Source: Chelonoidis abingdonii (lineage: Eukaryota > Chordata > Testudines > Testudinidae). From it: a stretch of DNA of 64,000 nt. Below are positions 1 through 10,785 of this stretch, piece after piece; the first letter of the stretch is position 1; each line of letters begins with the position of its first letter. The translations under genes were made by a program, and so were the position numbers. The stretch covers positions 145,214,652 through 145,278,651 of the forward strand of contig NC_133773.1 of NCBI RefSeq assembly GCF_003597395.2, given 5' to 3'. The notes beneath the pieces are model-generated. The model was not told the origin of the DNA. It ran no database searches and saw nothing but the letters and a program-made list of their open reading frames with translations.

Positions 1-307
1 GCTCAGAGCTCCAGTGGGGGAGGGGGGCCTCAGGAAAAAGGGGTGGAGGTGGGGACAGGGGCTAGCCTCCCACAATGGGTGGCTCATGCATCGCCCATGG
101 ACCCACCTCCACCACCCTCCTGCAGCTGCAGAAAGCTCCAGAGCTGCCGCCCAGCCCCGGAAGGTACCCCAGAGGTGGGTCTGATTCTCCCCCTCCCCCT
201 AGAGCAGCTGCGTAGGGGAAGAGCAAGTCCCGCTGCTCCCCTCCCTGCAGGAGACCTGATTTCACAGTCCATGACACGTTTTTCACTACTGTGAATTTGG
301 TTAGGGC
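1..307 (-). mobile_element. Terminal fragment of TIR DNA transposon (same family as 22237-23240)
   Basis: The last 60 bases (about 250-307) are the inverted counterpart of the start of the element at 22237: both share the tract around gtgaaatctggtc / tcacggactgtg and an agggcc terminus. The rest is GC-rich internal sequence of the same type. The left part is cut off by the window edge. Confidence 0.55.
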
Positions 308-2435
308 CTGTTAATGGCTCATCCTCACACCCCTTTTGTGGGCCCAGGCAGGTCTATTAACCCGACTTCACCCCTTGGTGCTGCAGTTCCCGCTGCAGTT
401 CCCCCTCTGTGAAGTGACTTGTCCTAGTCTGCAGCCAGAATGGGAACCCAGCCCCTCCAAGCCCCTGAGCACACTAACCAACAGATCTGCCCTTCCTCCT
501 GCCAGAACACCTCCTAACTGGGACCAGAAGCTGAGCAGCAGGTGGCATTGTAACACACAGGCTTACACAGTCTTCTGTAAGTCTGCAAGCCACACAGTCT
601 CGGACGAAAACCTACTTTGTTGTTAAGTTATTTTTAAAATGCATTCTCTGTTTTGGGGGGAGCTGTTGCAAACAGGAGGGGGGGTTGGTCTTGACCTTAA
701 TCTAATTAAACAGTTGCTTAAGACACAATCACTTCCTGGGAGCTGGGCATTAGAAGACGTCCGAAAAAGAGGTTACCTGTTGTAACCAACTCTATTCAGG
801 GATTGGTCTATCCAGCATCCACAGAACAAGCTGCACTAAGAAAATAGATGAAAGCCAGGTCACTGCTTTCTACTCCAATCCGCAAGGCTTTGACACATGC
901 TACCACTCGCGAGAGGGGCTATAATAGAATGGGGAGAACCCCTCCCTTCATCTCAGCTGAATGGTGACTCCGAAACCTAATTGTGCCGTTTTTAGCAAGA
1001 GCAGGTGGCTATTACAGAAGTGGGGGGGGCACTCTTTAATGCTGTATCTGGCTCTGTAATTAATGTGGTGTTTCAGTACCATCCAGTGGAAGAGCTACTT
1101 AGTCTACGGGTCAGACTAGATATCAGACTCTGCCCTCCGGACCAGGGTGGACTGGAGAACCAGGCAGAGTCAGACAGACATGGGCGTGCCAGGACATCGT
1201 GAGTGGCATCTGTTCCATTCCTCTAACTGCAGAGGAACGCCTGGCTCGCTCAGCTCATACTAAAGGGCAAGATTAGATGAGATCAAATGCAATAGGCTGG
1301 TTGTCATTTGAAAATCCTTTCCCCTAAAGCTTTGTTCCAACAGCTGAATAAAAATACTTGGTTTTGGGAGGCTGTTGGTCAGAGTCACAGAGCCCCAAAG
1401 GGAGGAAACAGCAGCTGAAACCCAGGCAGACCTGAAGGAGATAAGCAGTTGCTAGAGACAGGGCAATGTACCTGGGTCCCTGACTCTGCATAGAAGAAAT
1501 GCAAAATTCCAGCCAGGTAAAGGTAAGAGGCTGAACAACTAAGGGGTGAACTCAGAGATGAGGAAAGAAAAGAGGACAGCTAGACCCATAACCGTGCCAG
1601 TGGAGTATGGGACAAGTCTGAATAGTGTCACATTTCCTGCCCATTCTGACCAGCATCCTATAGACATATCAATTATTGTTTCTTTTCTCACAGAGTATTA
1701 TCTGAAGTATTTTCATTTGTATGCAAATGGAGAAAAGCATATCCACCCCAAAGAATCAGATCTTCTAAACTCAAAACACCTCTTAGCGAGATTGCTGCTG
1801 CTTGGGCACAACCCACAAAACCTTACTCTGTCTTTGCATGGGGGGACGGACACGACAGAGTGTGTGGAGCTAGTGACAGATCGGCAGTGCTGCCCTCATA
1901 CAGTTAAAATAAAAGGATGGATGCTTGCCAGGCTTAAACCCGGTGGCTTCAGAGGTATGAAACCAGCTTCAGCATAAACAAAATCAGGATGGGTTAAAAA
2001 AAAAAAAAGATTTTAAATAAGTTTTTCTTTCTAAAATAAGCAGGTTTAAAATGAAATCTGAATTTAATACAAAATATGTTAAATATGCTGAATCCATGAG
2101 CCTCTATCAAAATCTGAGTTAATGGCTGCTTTTCTAGATAAAGAAAATCACGGGGAAAGACATCTAACTTTTGAGGTCAAGCTTTATAAATATGGCACAA
2201 TAGGTCATGCAATGTATTATGGGCTTGATACTGCAGGGGACCCAGAGGCCGTGCTACTGGGTGCAGGAGACTGGCAAAGTCATCACAGTTGTTTGGACCA
2301 CGCCTCCAATTCCAGGAGACACCATCAGGCATCTCATCTGCATCATCCACTGAGTCCATTACCGTGGTCTCATGCTCCTGTTTTATAGCGTTTCCTCACC
2401 TGAGCTCTGATTGGCTCAGTTCTCAAGTTATGAAT
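308..2435. other. No recognised gene or repeat
   Basis: Low-GC, unannotated sequence. It contains a poly(A) run at about 1998-2009 and an open frame at 1546-1977 that I could not assign and that has no exon-like borders. Parts around 760-1000 look repetitive, but I could not place them in a family. Confidence 0.4.
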
Positions 2436-2636
2436 ATTCATAGAATCAGAGCACTGGAAGAGACCTCAAGAGGTCTCCTGGTCCAGTCCCCTGCACTCAT
2501 GGCAGGACTAAGTGTTATCTGTTCTAGACCATCCCTGACAGGAGTTTGTCTAACGCGCTCTTAGAATCGCCATCATTGGAGATGTTTACAACATGCCTAG
2601 GCAGTTTATTCCAGTGCTTAAGCTCCTTGAGAGTTA
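2436..2636 (-). mobile_element. CR1 LINE, 3' end fragment
   Basis: Reads, inverted, as a CR1 3' tail: the CATAGAATCA end near 2437 (inverted ATTCTATG octamer), then tracts equivalent to 'gaagagacctcaagaggtct' and 'ttattccagtgctta'. It is broken at about 2637 by a Harbinger-like element. Confidence 0.8.
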
Positions 2637-2881
2637 GGCCAGGTCTACACTACGAGATTAAATCGATTTTAGATACGCAATTTCAGCTACGAGAATAGCG
2701 TAGCTGAAATCGAATATCTAAAATCGATTTACTCACCCGTCTTCACCGCGCGGGATCGATCCGCGCGGCTCGCTGTGTCGAATCCGGAAGTCCGGTCGTC
2801 TAGCTGGAGTTCCGGAATCGATCTAAGCACGCTCTGGGATCGAGATATCGCGTCCAGACCAGACGCGATATTTCGATCCCC
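2637..2881. mobile_element. Harbinger-like foldback element (left part, truncated by gap)
   Basis: Starts with the GGTCTACACT terminal motif shared with other elements in this window. It is followed by three consecutive hairpins: 2660-2690 with 2700-2730 (28 of 31 pairs), 2747-2769 (8-bp CG-rich stem) and 2836-2854 with 2862-2880 (about 18 of 19 pairs). It runs into the assembly gap at 2882, so its right end is not visible. Confidence 0.6.
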
Positions 2882-3715
2882 NNNNNNNNNNNNNNNNNNN
2901 NNNNNNNNNNNNNNNNNNNNNNNNNNNNNNNNNNNNNNNNNNNNNNNNNNNNNNNNNNNNNNNNNNNNNNNNNNNNNNNNNNNNNNNNNNNNNNNNNNNN
3001 NNNNNNNNNNNNNNNNNNNNNNNNNNNNNNNNNNNNNNNNNNNNNNNNNNNNNNNNNNNNNNNNNNNNNNNNNNNNNNNNNNNNNNNNNNNNNNNNNNNN
3101 NNNNNNNNNNNNNNNNNNNNNNNNNNNNNNNNNNNNNNNNNNNNNNNNNNNNNNNNNNNNNNNNNNNNNNNNNNNNNNNNNNNNNNNNNNNNNNNNNNNN
3201 NNNNNNNNNNNNNNNNNNNNNNNNNNNNNNNNNNNNNNNNNNNNNNNNNNNNNNNNNNNNNNNNNNNNNNNNNNNNNNNNNNNNNNNNNNNNNNNNNNNN
3301 NNNNNNNNNNNNNNNNNNNNNNNNNNNNNNNNNNNNNNNNNNNNNNNNNNNNNNNNNNNNNNNNNNNNNNNNNNNNNNNNNNNNNNNNNNNNNNNNNNNN
3401 NNNNNNNNNNNNNNNNNNNNNNNNNNNNNNNNNNNNNNNNNNNNNNNNNNNNNNNNNNNNNNNNNNNNNNNNNNNNNNNNNNNNNNNNNNNNNNNNNNNN
3501 NNNNNNNNNNNNNNNNNNNNNNNNNNNNNNNNNNNNNNNNNNNNNNNNNNNNNNNNNNNNNNNNNNNNNNNNNNNNNNNNNNNNNNNNNNNNNNNNNNNN
3601 NNNNNNNNNNNNNNNNNNNNNNNNNNNNNNNNNNNNNNNNNNNNNNNNNNNNNNNNNNNNNNNNNNNNNNNNNNNNNNNNNNNNNNNNNNNNNNNNNNNN
3701 NNNNNNNNNNNNNNN
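2882..3715. other. Assembly gap (834 N)
   Basis: Run of N. The non-round length suggests an estimated gap. It abuts a hairpin-rich element, which may explain the assembly failure. Confidence 0.99.
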
Positions 3716-4760
3716 TTTTTTAAACCCTGGTGTAGTCTTGGTCTTCACAAAATCCTCTGGCAAGGAGTTCCACAGGTTGACTGTGCAGTGTGTGAAGAAA
3801 TACTTCCTTTTGTTTCTTTTAAATCTGTTGCCTGTTAATTTCATTTGGTGATCCCTAGGTTCTTGTGTTAAGAGGAGTAAATAACACTTCCTTATTTACT
3901 TTCTCCACACCAGTCAGGATTCTAGAGACCTCAATCATATCCCCCCCCCACCTTAGTCATCTCTTTCCAAGCTGAAAAGTCTCCTCATATGGAAGCTGTT
4001 CCATACCCCAATCATTTTTGTTGCCCTTTTCTGAACCTTTCCCAATTCCAATGTATCTTTTTTGAGATGGGGCGACCCCATCTGCCTACAGTATTCAAGA
4101 TGTGGGCGTATCATGGATTTATGCAGAGGCAATATAACATTTTCTGTCCTATTATCTCTCCCTGTCTTAATGATTTCCAACATTCTGTTGCTTGTTTGAC
4201 TGCCACTGCACACTGAGGGGATGTTTTCAGAGAACTATCCACAATGACCTCAGGATCTCTTTCTTGAGTGGTAACAGCTAATTTAGACCCCATCCTTTTC
4301 CAGTCCTCTCTCCTGTCTTCCATAACTTTTTAAAGATAATCACTAATGGCTCAGGCATCTCCTCAGTCAGCTCCTTGTATATTCTAGGGAGTATTTTATT
4401 CAGCTCTGGTGACTTGAAGACATCTAATTTGCCTGCGAAATTCTTAAATTGTTCTTTCCCTATTTTAGCCTCTGATCCTACTTCATTTTCACTGGCATTC
4501 GTTAAGTTAGATGTCCAATTGCTTCTAAACTTTTTAGTGAAAAAAACAAACAAAAAGGTCATTTAGCCCTTCTGCCATTTCCACATTTTCTGTTATTATT
4601 TTTCCTCCCTCATTGAGTAACAGGCCTACCCTGTACTTGGTCTTCCTCTTGCTTCTAATGTATCTGTAGAATGTTTTCTTGTTACCTTTTATGCCTCCAG
4701 CTAATTTAATCTCGTTTTGTGCCTTGACTTCACCCACCACAGAAACTTACTCTTGAAAAA
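3716..4760 (-). mobile_element. CR1 LINE, decayed, with internal RT deletion
   Basis: Minus-strand frames give CR1 ORF2 pieces in order. A part with [18 protein letters not shown] lies at 4740-4540, a part ending PEPLVIIFKKLWKTGE at about 4562-4290, then a jump to the C-terminal part with MIRPHLEYC and VQKRATKMIGVW (4213-3953). The reverse-transcriptase palm region that should lie between PEPLVIIF and the C-terminal part is missing. Frames are shifted several times, so it is inactive. It belongs to a different CR1 subfamily from the copy at 34756. Confidence 0.8.
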
Positions 4761-5867
4761 CACTCATTCACCCAATAACTCCCAGCCCTTGCTTCTGGAT
4801 GGTTCTAGGCCCTCTGATCAATGCCCTTGCTCTGTCTCCTTGCACGTGTACACAAATAGATACAAACACACAGAAACACAACTGCCTCCCTTGCTTTCTT
4901 TCAACAAACACAATGCAGTGCAAGAGATGTGTGGGTTACACGAGCAGACGTCCTAGATTGTTGTTAGTAGTTCTATTTTCTGGGGGTGGGGCGAAAGACT
5001 TGTGCGACAAGGGGGAAGGAGCAGAATGTGCACCGCTAGTATCAAAGCAAGACACTGCATGAATAGGTGACAACATTCTGCAGAGCGCAGCCACCAGGGA
5101 TGATTTCAACAGCTGGGAACTGGAGAGGAAAAAGACTGCCATGGCTGCAAGTTGTAAAAAGACCCTATTCGGGAATATTTTCAAGAAATACCTGTACCTC
5201 TGGGTAAAAAAGGAACAGGTGCCAAGTCTAAACAGCACAACAAAGAGATGCAAGGGCTGGTTATCAGAATGAAACATCATTACAAAAAAAGGTCCTCAGA
5301 AGGCAGTAACTGAAGATGAACATATGGACTTGTCGAACAAGCTGGATCAACTGGTTAGTAAACTTAATTTTGCACTGTTCTTACAGACTGCCTCTGCTAG
5401 TAAATGATAACCTAGATTGACCAAAACACAGATTTATGACAAATTACTTATGAATTTCAAAATGTGTTCATACTAGAACCGATATGTTATTAAATACCAG
5501 TTTACTGTTACTTCTGGACTTCTGAAATGCCTTTTTTTTTTTTTTATTGCTCAGTATAAACAAGCCTCCTAGGTGAAGATTTCCTGTTTAAAAGTAAAGT
5601 TTTATTGGGCATTTATGAATTCTAACATTTTAAAAAAATCTTTCCACCCTGCCGCCAAGCTCTTTGATATGTTGCTAGAGCTAAAGGTTCACAAAGTTTT
5701 AGATACTCCTTATGATTAATTATTTTCTCTATAAAACTGGATTTAGAATAAATGATATCATCTAGTGGCACAAGCAGCGAAAGTAGGAGGATTCATCCAT
5801 TTGCAATCTCTTTTTTTTCCCCAAAACTGAGCGAGTGCAAATTACTTTTAAAAAAAACATTGTTTCA
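4761..5867. other. No recognised gene or repeat
   Basis: AT-rich sequence with poly(T) at about 5530-5545 and short A/T runs. The frames at 4936-5280 and 4717-5062 lack any recognisable domain or splice context. Confidence 0.4.
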
Positions 5868-6329
5868 GGGTCCAGCTTAGACATAATGAACATCCATCAT
5901 CTTCAACATCTACAGCTTCAGAGTCATCTGCTGGCAACACCAGCAGTGCCGCAACTAAACATACCTCAGATAGGAAAATACCGGTATCCAAAGACATTCT
6001 TCATCATCCCATAAAACCATGGGTGAGTTTGTAATCAGGACCAGCAAATTTCAGCAAGACTCCATAGATGAAAACATTGCCCCATTTATTTATGCCACAG
6101 AGTCTCCCTTTCATCTTGTCAGAACAAACGTTTCATCTACCTGGTTCAATCATTAGGACCATGCTACACTCTACCTCACAGAGCAGACATTGCTGGATGC
6201 AGCGTATGAAATTGAACAGTGTGCAAAAAAAACTGATGGGAAATGTGGTAATCTGGGTCTTAATGAGTGGAGCAATTTACACAATAATCCAGTAATATGC
6301 ACTTGTGAGACAGATGGAGTTGTCTCTCT
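5868..6329 (+). pseudogene. hAT transposase pseudogene, N-terminal half (ZBED/hAT type)
   Basis: Conceptual reading with frameshifts gives hAT-transposase core motifs: FVIRTSKFQ, then DENIAPFIYATESPFHLV, then YEIEQCAKKTDGKCGNLGLN and EWSNLHNNPVICTCETDG. These match the region before the catalytic core in ZBED-like hAT transposases. Several stops and frame changes show that it is dead. It breaks off at about 6329, where a hAT MITE fragment begins, and continues at 9283. Confidence 0.7.
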
Positions 6330-6415
6330 CAGTGGTTTACAACCTTCTTTTCATTTGCTCCTAAAAATTTTCAAATGGGGGCAGACCCCTTTGGAAATCT
6401 GTCGTCTGTATACAT
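6330..6415 (+). mobile_element. hAT MITE fragment (CAGTGGTTT end)
   Basis: Starts CAGTGGTTTACAACC and continues with cctaaaaattttcaaatg and agacccctttggaaatc, the 5' end of a common hAT-type MITE. It is truncated at about 6415 by the Penelope-like element. Confidence 0.55.
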
Positions 6416-8066
6416 AGTTGAATTCTGGCTGAATTTTGTGACTTTGTCGTCACCCACAACTATTTCACATTTGGGGACAATAGATACCTTCAAGTCAGCG
6501 TCACTGCTATGGGTACCCGCATGGCCCCACAGTATGCCAACATTTTTATGGCTGACTTAGAACAACACTTCCTTAGCTCCCGTCCCCTAACGCCCCTCCT
6601 CTACTTGAGCTACATTGATGACATCTTCATCATCTGGACCCATGCAATAGAAGCCCTTGAGGAATTCCACCATGATTTCAACAATTTCCATCCCACCATC
6701 AACCTCAGCCTAGACCAATCCACACAAGCACTCTATTTCTTGGACACTACTGTGCTAATAAGCGATAGTCACATAAATACCACCCTATACTGGAAACCTG
6801 ACCGCTATATTTACCTAACATGCCTCCAGCTTCCATCCAGGACATGCCACACAATCCATTGTCTACAGCCAAGCTCTAAGATACAACCGCATTTGCTCCA
6901 ATCCCTCAGACAAACACCTACAAGATCTCTGTGAAGCACTCTTACAACTCCAATACCCACCTGCTGAAGTGAAAAAACAGATTGACAGAGCCAGAAGAGT
7001 ACCCAGAAGTCACCTACTACAGGACAGGCCCAACAAAGAAAATAACAGAACATCACTAGCCGTCACTTTCAGCCCCCAACTAAAACCTCTCCAGCGCATC
7101 AAGTACACAGGGGACAGGAAGGCCACAGAAAATAACAGAAGAAGAATATGATCACGAGGGCCGTCACACTTGTTCTCAAGCGCCCCAATGATCAACTAGA
7201 ACCCCTCCTACTACGCATCCACAGCTATACAAAACCTATCCTGAAAATGATCCCTCACCTCATAGATCTTGGAAGATAGGCCGTCCTACCGAAATAGACA
7301 CCCCCACCTAATGCAAAATTACCCCCAACCACTAACACCAACAAAAAACAAAAAAACTAAGCGCCGGAAAATTTTGCAACCAAAGCCGCATGCCCAACTC
7401 TTCCACAATCTATTCAAGTGAACACATCATAGACTTACAAACAGCACAACCATCAGGGCCTTCACCTCACATCTACCAATTGGCACAGCCAATGCCCCCA
7501 TGCCCCGGCCATGCGTTGGCCACACGGACAGTCTCCACACAAAGAATAAAGGACACAAATCCTGACCTCAGATCATAACATTTCAAAAAACCCATCGTGA
7601 GAACATCTTCAACCTTCTTAACCAATCAGTAAAAACCTTAGGTGCAATCTAGCAACAGAAACTTCAAAAAAACCACAAACTCAATGACAAGGGCTGACTT
7701 GAATTAAAATCAAACTAGATACTCAAATTAGGGGGGCTATTTGAATCAGGACGACTGGAAGCTGCAGCCAACAACAAACATTGAATCTCATCTCATTAAG
7801 TTCCAAACCCTTCTGTGTCAACTGTCTTAATTGGGCATCTGATCCTCACTATAACAAAGTTTTTTCTTAATTAGCCCCTCAGAGTTGTATGCAACTCCTA
7901 CTAACTTTCACAATGCTCCTGTATGCGGTAATACACACACTCGAGAAACAATCAGCCTATATATGTCCCATTCTATCAATCCGATGAATGGCTGTAGCTC
8001 AAAAAGCTTATGCCTCAATATAAACGGTGTTATCTCATAGGTGCCACCCCCGCAACTCCTTTCTCT
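6416..8066 (+). mobile_element. Penelope-like element (PLE), decayed, with RT fragment and 3' tail
   Basis: The frame 6509-6934 gives the Penelope RT signature: MGTRMAPQYANIFMADLEQ, then YLSYIDDIFIIW with the catalytic YIDD at 6611-6622. A frameshift near 6815-6820 moves the continuing coding sequence (QALRYNRICSNPSDK, then LQYPPAEVKKQIDRA) to another frame. Downstream (about 7150-7880) the reading is broken and I cannot see a clear GIY-YIG domain. The tail from 7960 has a degenerate hammerhead-like core and ends in a sequence related to 'ggtgccaccc' near 8040-8066. The 5' half of the RT is missing. Confidence 0.75.
7977..8010 (+). ncRNA. Degenerate hammerhead-ribozyme core in PLE tail
   Basis: CCGATGA at 7981-7987 stands where CUGAUGA is expected. 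It is followed by a stem II with loop TGTA (TGGC / GCTCA, 7989-8001) and AAAA where GAAA is expected. Hammerheads are known in PLE terminal repeats. Two core positions are changed, so it is not expected to cleave. Confidence 0.45.
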
Positions 8067-9282
8067 GCACATCATTTCAGCTAGATCACGACCCCTTAAC
8101 AACAGTCAAATGGATGCAGGACCTGGTAGATCATTTGGTCTCTTAAGAAACACTTGACCATCAGGAAATGCGTCACTTATGATATAACTGGAACCTCATA
8201 TAAACATGGTTGCAACCCAGGTCCGGTATGGACCAAATCCTATTAAAGGGTCATATAAGGTTCTAAGCGTTATGGTTGGGGTAGGAATTCATCTGTCTGA
8301 TGTCTGTACTCATTTCTGTAGTTGAAGTTATAATATTGGGCTGTGAGGCTGAAGACTGATTGAATTGGCAGGATGTAATTCGGCGGTGGACATTCTCCGA
8401 GCAAGTGGTGGTACCTGCTGTACCTGTTTTGGCGCCATTAAGGACCATCAGGCTATCATACAACACAAACTGGCGCGTGGCACATTGAAAGAGGCAAGAT
8501 ACCCTTGTGATTCACAGGGTGGCAGGACGGCCCATGCGACTTTTGAACTTTCGAACTCCATGTTGGCTGAATTTCCCCGCATAGAAATAGAATTTTCTAC
8601 ACCTGAAGAGCCTATAACTGATGCCTCACCTTCCCATAATTGTCTTCACTCTCTCTTAACCCTCTGAGTGGACTTTGCTACAAACTGAACTAACACAAGG
8701 ACTGAACCATCCCAGCTGGAGAGGTCTCAGAGACCTTGATTTGAACCGTGCAGTTTACTCCACACGTCTACAACCTGACTAAGAACTTGCCATTACTGTA
8801 TAAGATTCCATTAACCAATGCCAGCTCTCATCTCTATTTCTCCTTTTATGAATAAACCTTAGATTAGATCTAAAGATTGGCAACAGGTGATTGGTGGTAA
8901 AGATCTAATGTGTATGTGTTGCCTGCCGATACTAAGACGACATGCCAACTCTGTGACATCCCTTATTTAAATATCTCTTAATAAACATATGACCTGCTGG
9001 CTGTCCTTGGGGACGAGAAAACCTTTTCTTTTACTGGGGTTTGGTTTTAACAACCATCACCCAGGACGTGTAACTGGTGGTGAACTGGAACGGAGGGTCT
9101 AAGGAGTTGTATGTGGAACTTGTGGTTAGCCAGTGGGGTGAGACCGAAGTCCTTTTTGTCTGGCTGGTTTGGTTTGCCTTAGAGGTGGAAAAACTCCAGC
9201 CTTGGGCTGTGACTGCCCTGTTTGAGCAATTGGTCCTGAATTGGCACTCTCAGTTGGGTCCTGCCAGAACCGCATCGTCACA
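8067..9282 (+). mobile_element. LTR-like unit of unclassified retroelement
   Basis: AATAAA at 8851-8856 and 8980-8985, followed by a GT-rich stretch, and a right end ...CATCGTCACA at 9282 directly abutting the resumed hAT coding sequence. I recognise the right part as a frequent turtle repeat. The left boundary is inferred from the end of the PLE tail. Confidence 0.5.
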
Positions 9283-10265
9283 ATGCCCATATAGCAAAAT
9301 ATGTAAAATTAGCAATAAAAGCTGTAACGCTGAACAGAAATTCAAATATGTCGCTTTGTCACATGTGATGCTACAGATGTAGCAAAGATGAGAGGAAACC
9401 TAGAAGAAGGTAATGAAGGGAACGTAAAACTTATAACATATGAGTGCAGTGCTCATTGGACATCTTTTAGCCAAATACCTGAGTGCACCTCCAGGAATAT
9501 GGGAAAGTGTTGCTGAAATTGCAAAATACTTGCACGACAACCACTTTGCTTCAGCTTCACTGAAAAGAGCAGGAAGATGTGAACTAAATCTCCCTCAAGA
9601 GATACAATGGACTTCAGCCGTTGACTGCTTTTGAGCTATTTATTAAGAACTGCTCTATTCTGATGACAATTTGTGAAGCAAAATTGTGACAATATAGATG
9701 GAACTATCACAGCCAAAGTTGTCAACAATGGACTAAAGAGAAACGTAGAAGATCTGCCCAGTATACTGAAACCTACTTCCATAGCTTTGGACAAACTGCA
9801 CAAAGATTGCTGCTGTACTGCTGATGTTGCTGGCATCTGGAAAGAACCTCAAGAGACCCTGAAGAAAGAAATACCCATCATCAGAATTAGATTGCAGGCA
9901 GCAAAGAAGCAGATGGCTCAAGCACTTACTCCACCTCATTTTCTCGCCAATATTCTCAAACCAAAGTCCCAGGATAAATGCTGAAGCAACAGCAGAGCTG
10001 AGGTGAACTACTCAAGCAATACATGTTTGCTGATGATGTTTTTAAAGAAAGTCACAGCACTGAACAGGTGGAAGTCATTAGCTAAGCACCTGGAACCAGA
10101 TATGTTGAAGAGCTAAACCAGCTTTTGACAGCAGTAGGCTTTTCTGCAGGCAGAGAAAGAGTATTTTCTTCATTTGGACTAATTCGTTCTAGTCGATTTC
10201 TCAACTTTGGAGTTGAAAAAGGAGGAAAACTTGTCTGTCTTCCAGTCTATGAATACAAACTTGGA
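9283..10265 (+). pseudogene. hAT transposase pseudogene, C-terminal half
   Basis: Resumes exactly at the codons NAHIAKYVKLAIKAV, then (frame-shifted) NAEQKFKYVALS, KMRGNLEEGNEGNVKLITY and CSAHW, which follow the N-terminal half in ZBED-like hAT transposases. The frame 9673-9984 gives VNNGLKRNVEDLPSILKPTS and ALDKLHKDCCCTADVAGIW. Around 10140-10250 the hAT C-terminal dimerisation motif is readable (RERVFSSFGLIRSS, then VEKGGKLVCL). Multiple stops and frameshifts are present. It forms one old gene copy with 5868-6329. Confidence 0.75.
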
Positions 10266-10339
10266 GGAGTGGATAAGATCTCCTAGTTTTAAAAGCCTGA
10301 GTAACTCAGGAGACTACTGTCTCATTTTCAAGAGACTCA

Positions 10340-10785
10340 GGGTATGTCTTCACTACCGGCCAGATCGGCGGGCAGCGATTAATCTAGCGGGGATCAATTT
10401 ATTGCATCTAGTCTAGACATGATAAATAGATCCCCAAGCGCTCTCCCATCGACTCCTGTACTCCAGCTTGGTGAGAGGCGCAAGCAGAGTTGACAGAGGA
10501 GCGGGAGCAGTCAAATCACTGTAGTGAAGACACCACGGTAAGTCGATTTAAGTACGTCGACTTCAGCTACAGCAGCAGAGAATCCTGTGGCACCTTATAG
10601 ACTAACAGACGTTTTGGAGCGTGAGCTTTCGTGGGTGAAAACGCTCCAAAACGTCTGTTAGTCTATAAGGTGCCACAGGATTCTCTGCTGCTTTTACAGA
10701 TCCAGACTAACACGGCTACCCCTCTGATACTTGACTTCAGCTACATTATTCCTCCCCACCCCCACCTCGCAGTGTAGACCAGGCC
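10340..10785. mobile_element. Harbinger-like MITE, hosting a PLE insertion
   Basis: Left end GGGTATGTCTTCACTAC and right end GCAGTGTAGACCAGGCC form imperfect terminal inverted repeats. The 3-bp TCA at 10337-10339 and 10786-10788 is a target duplication of Harbinger length. The PLE tail at 10571-10732 is inserted inside. Confidence 0.65.
10571..10732. mobile_element. PLE tail inserted as inverted dimer, with 12-bp target-site duplication
   Basis: Flanked by a perfect 12-bp duplication, gacttcagctac, at 10559-10570 and 10733-10744. Arms 10571-10620 and 10643-10692 form a perfect 50-bp inverted repeat with a 22-nt spacer; the plus-strand arm runs on into the 3' tail (10693-10732). The minus arm carries GAAA and the 3' side of a hammerhead stem II, but the 5' CUGANGA side is missing. 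Confidence 0.8.

Noticed and set aside
1546..1977. 143-codon plus-strand frame
   Set aside because: It looked protein-like at first, but no family was recognised, there are no exon borders, and the flanks are anonymous AT-rich DNA.
2729..3851. Long open frames of 371 and 358 codons
   Set aside because: They consist mostly of unknown residues from the N gap, joined to transposon ends.
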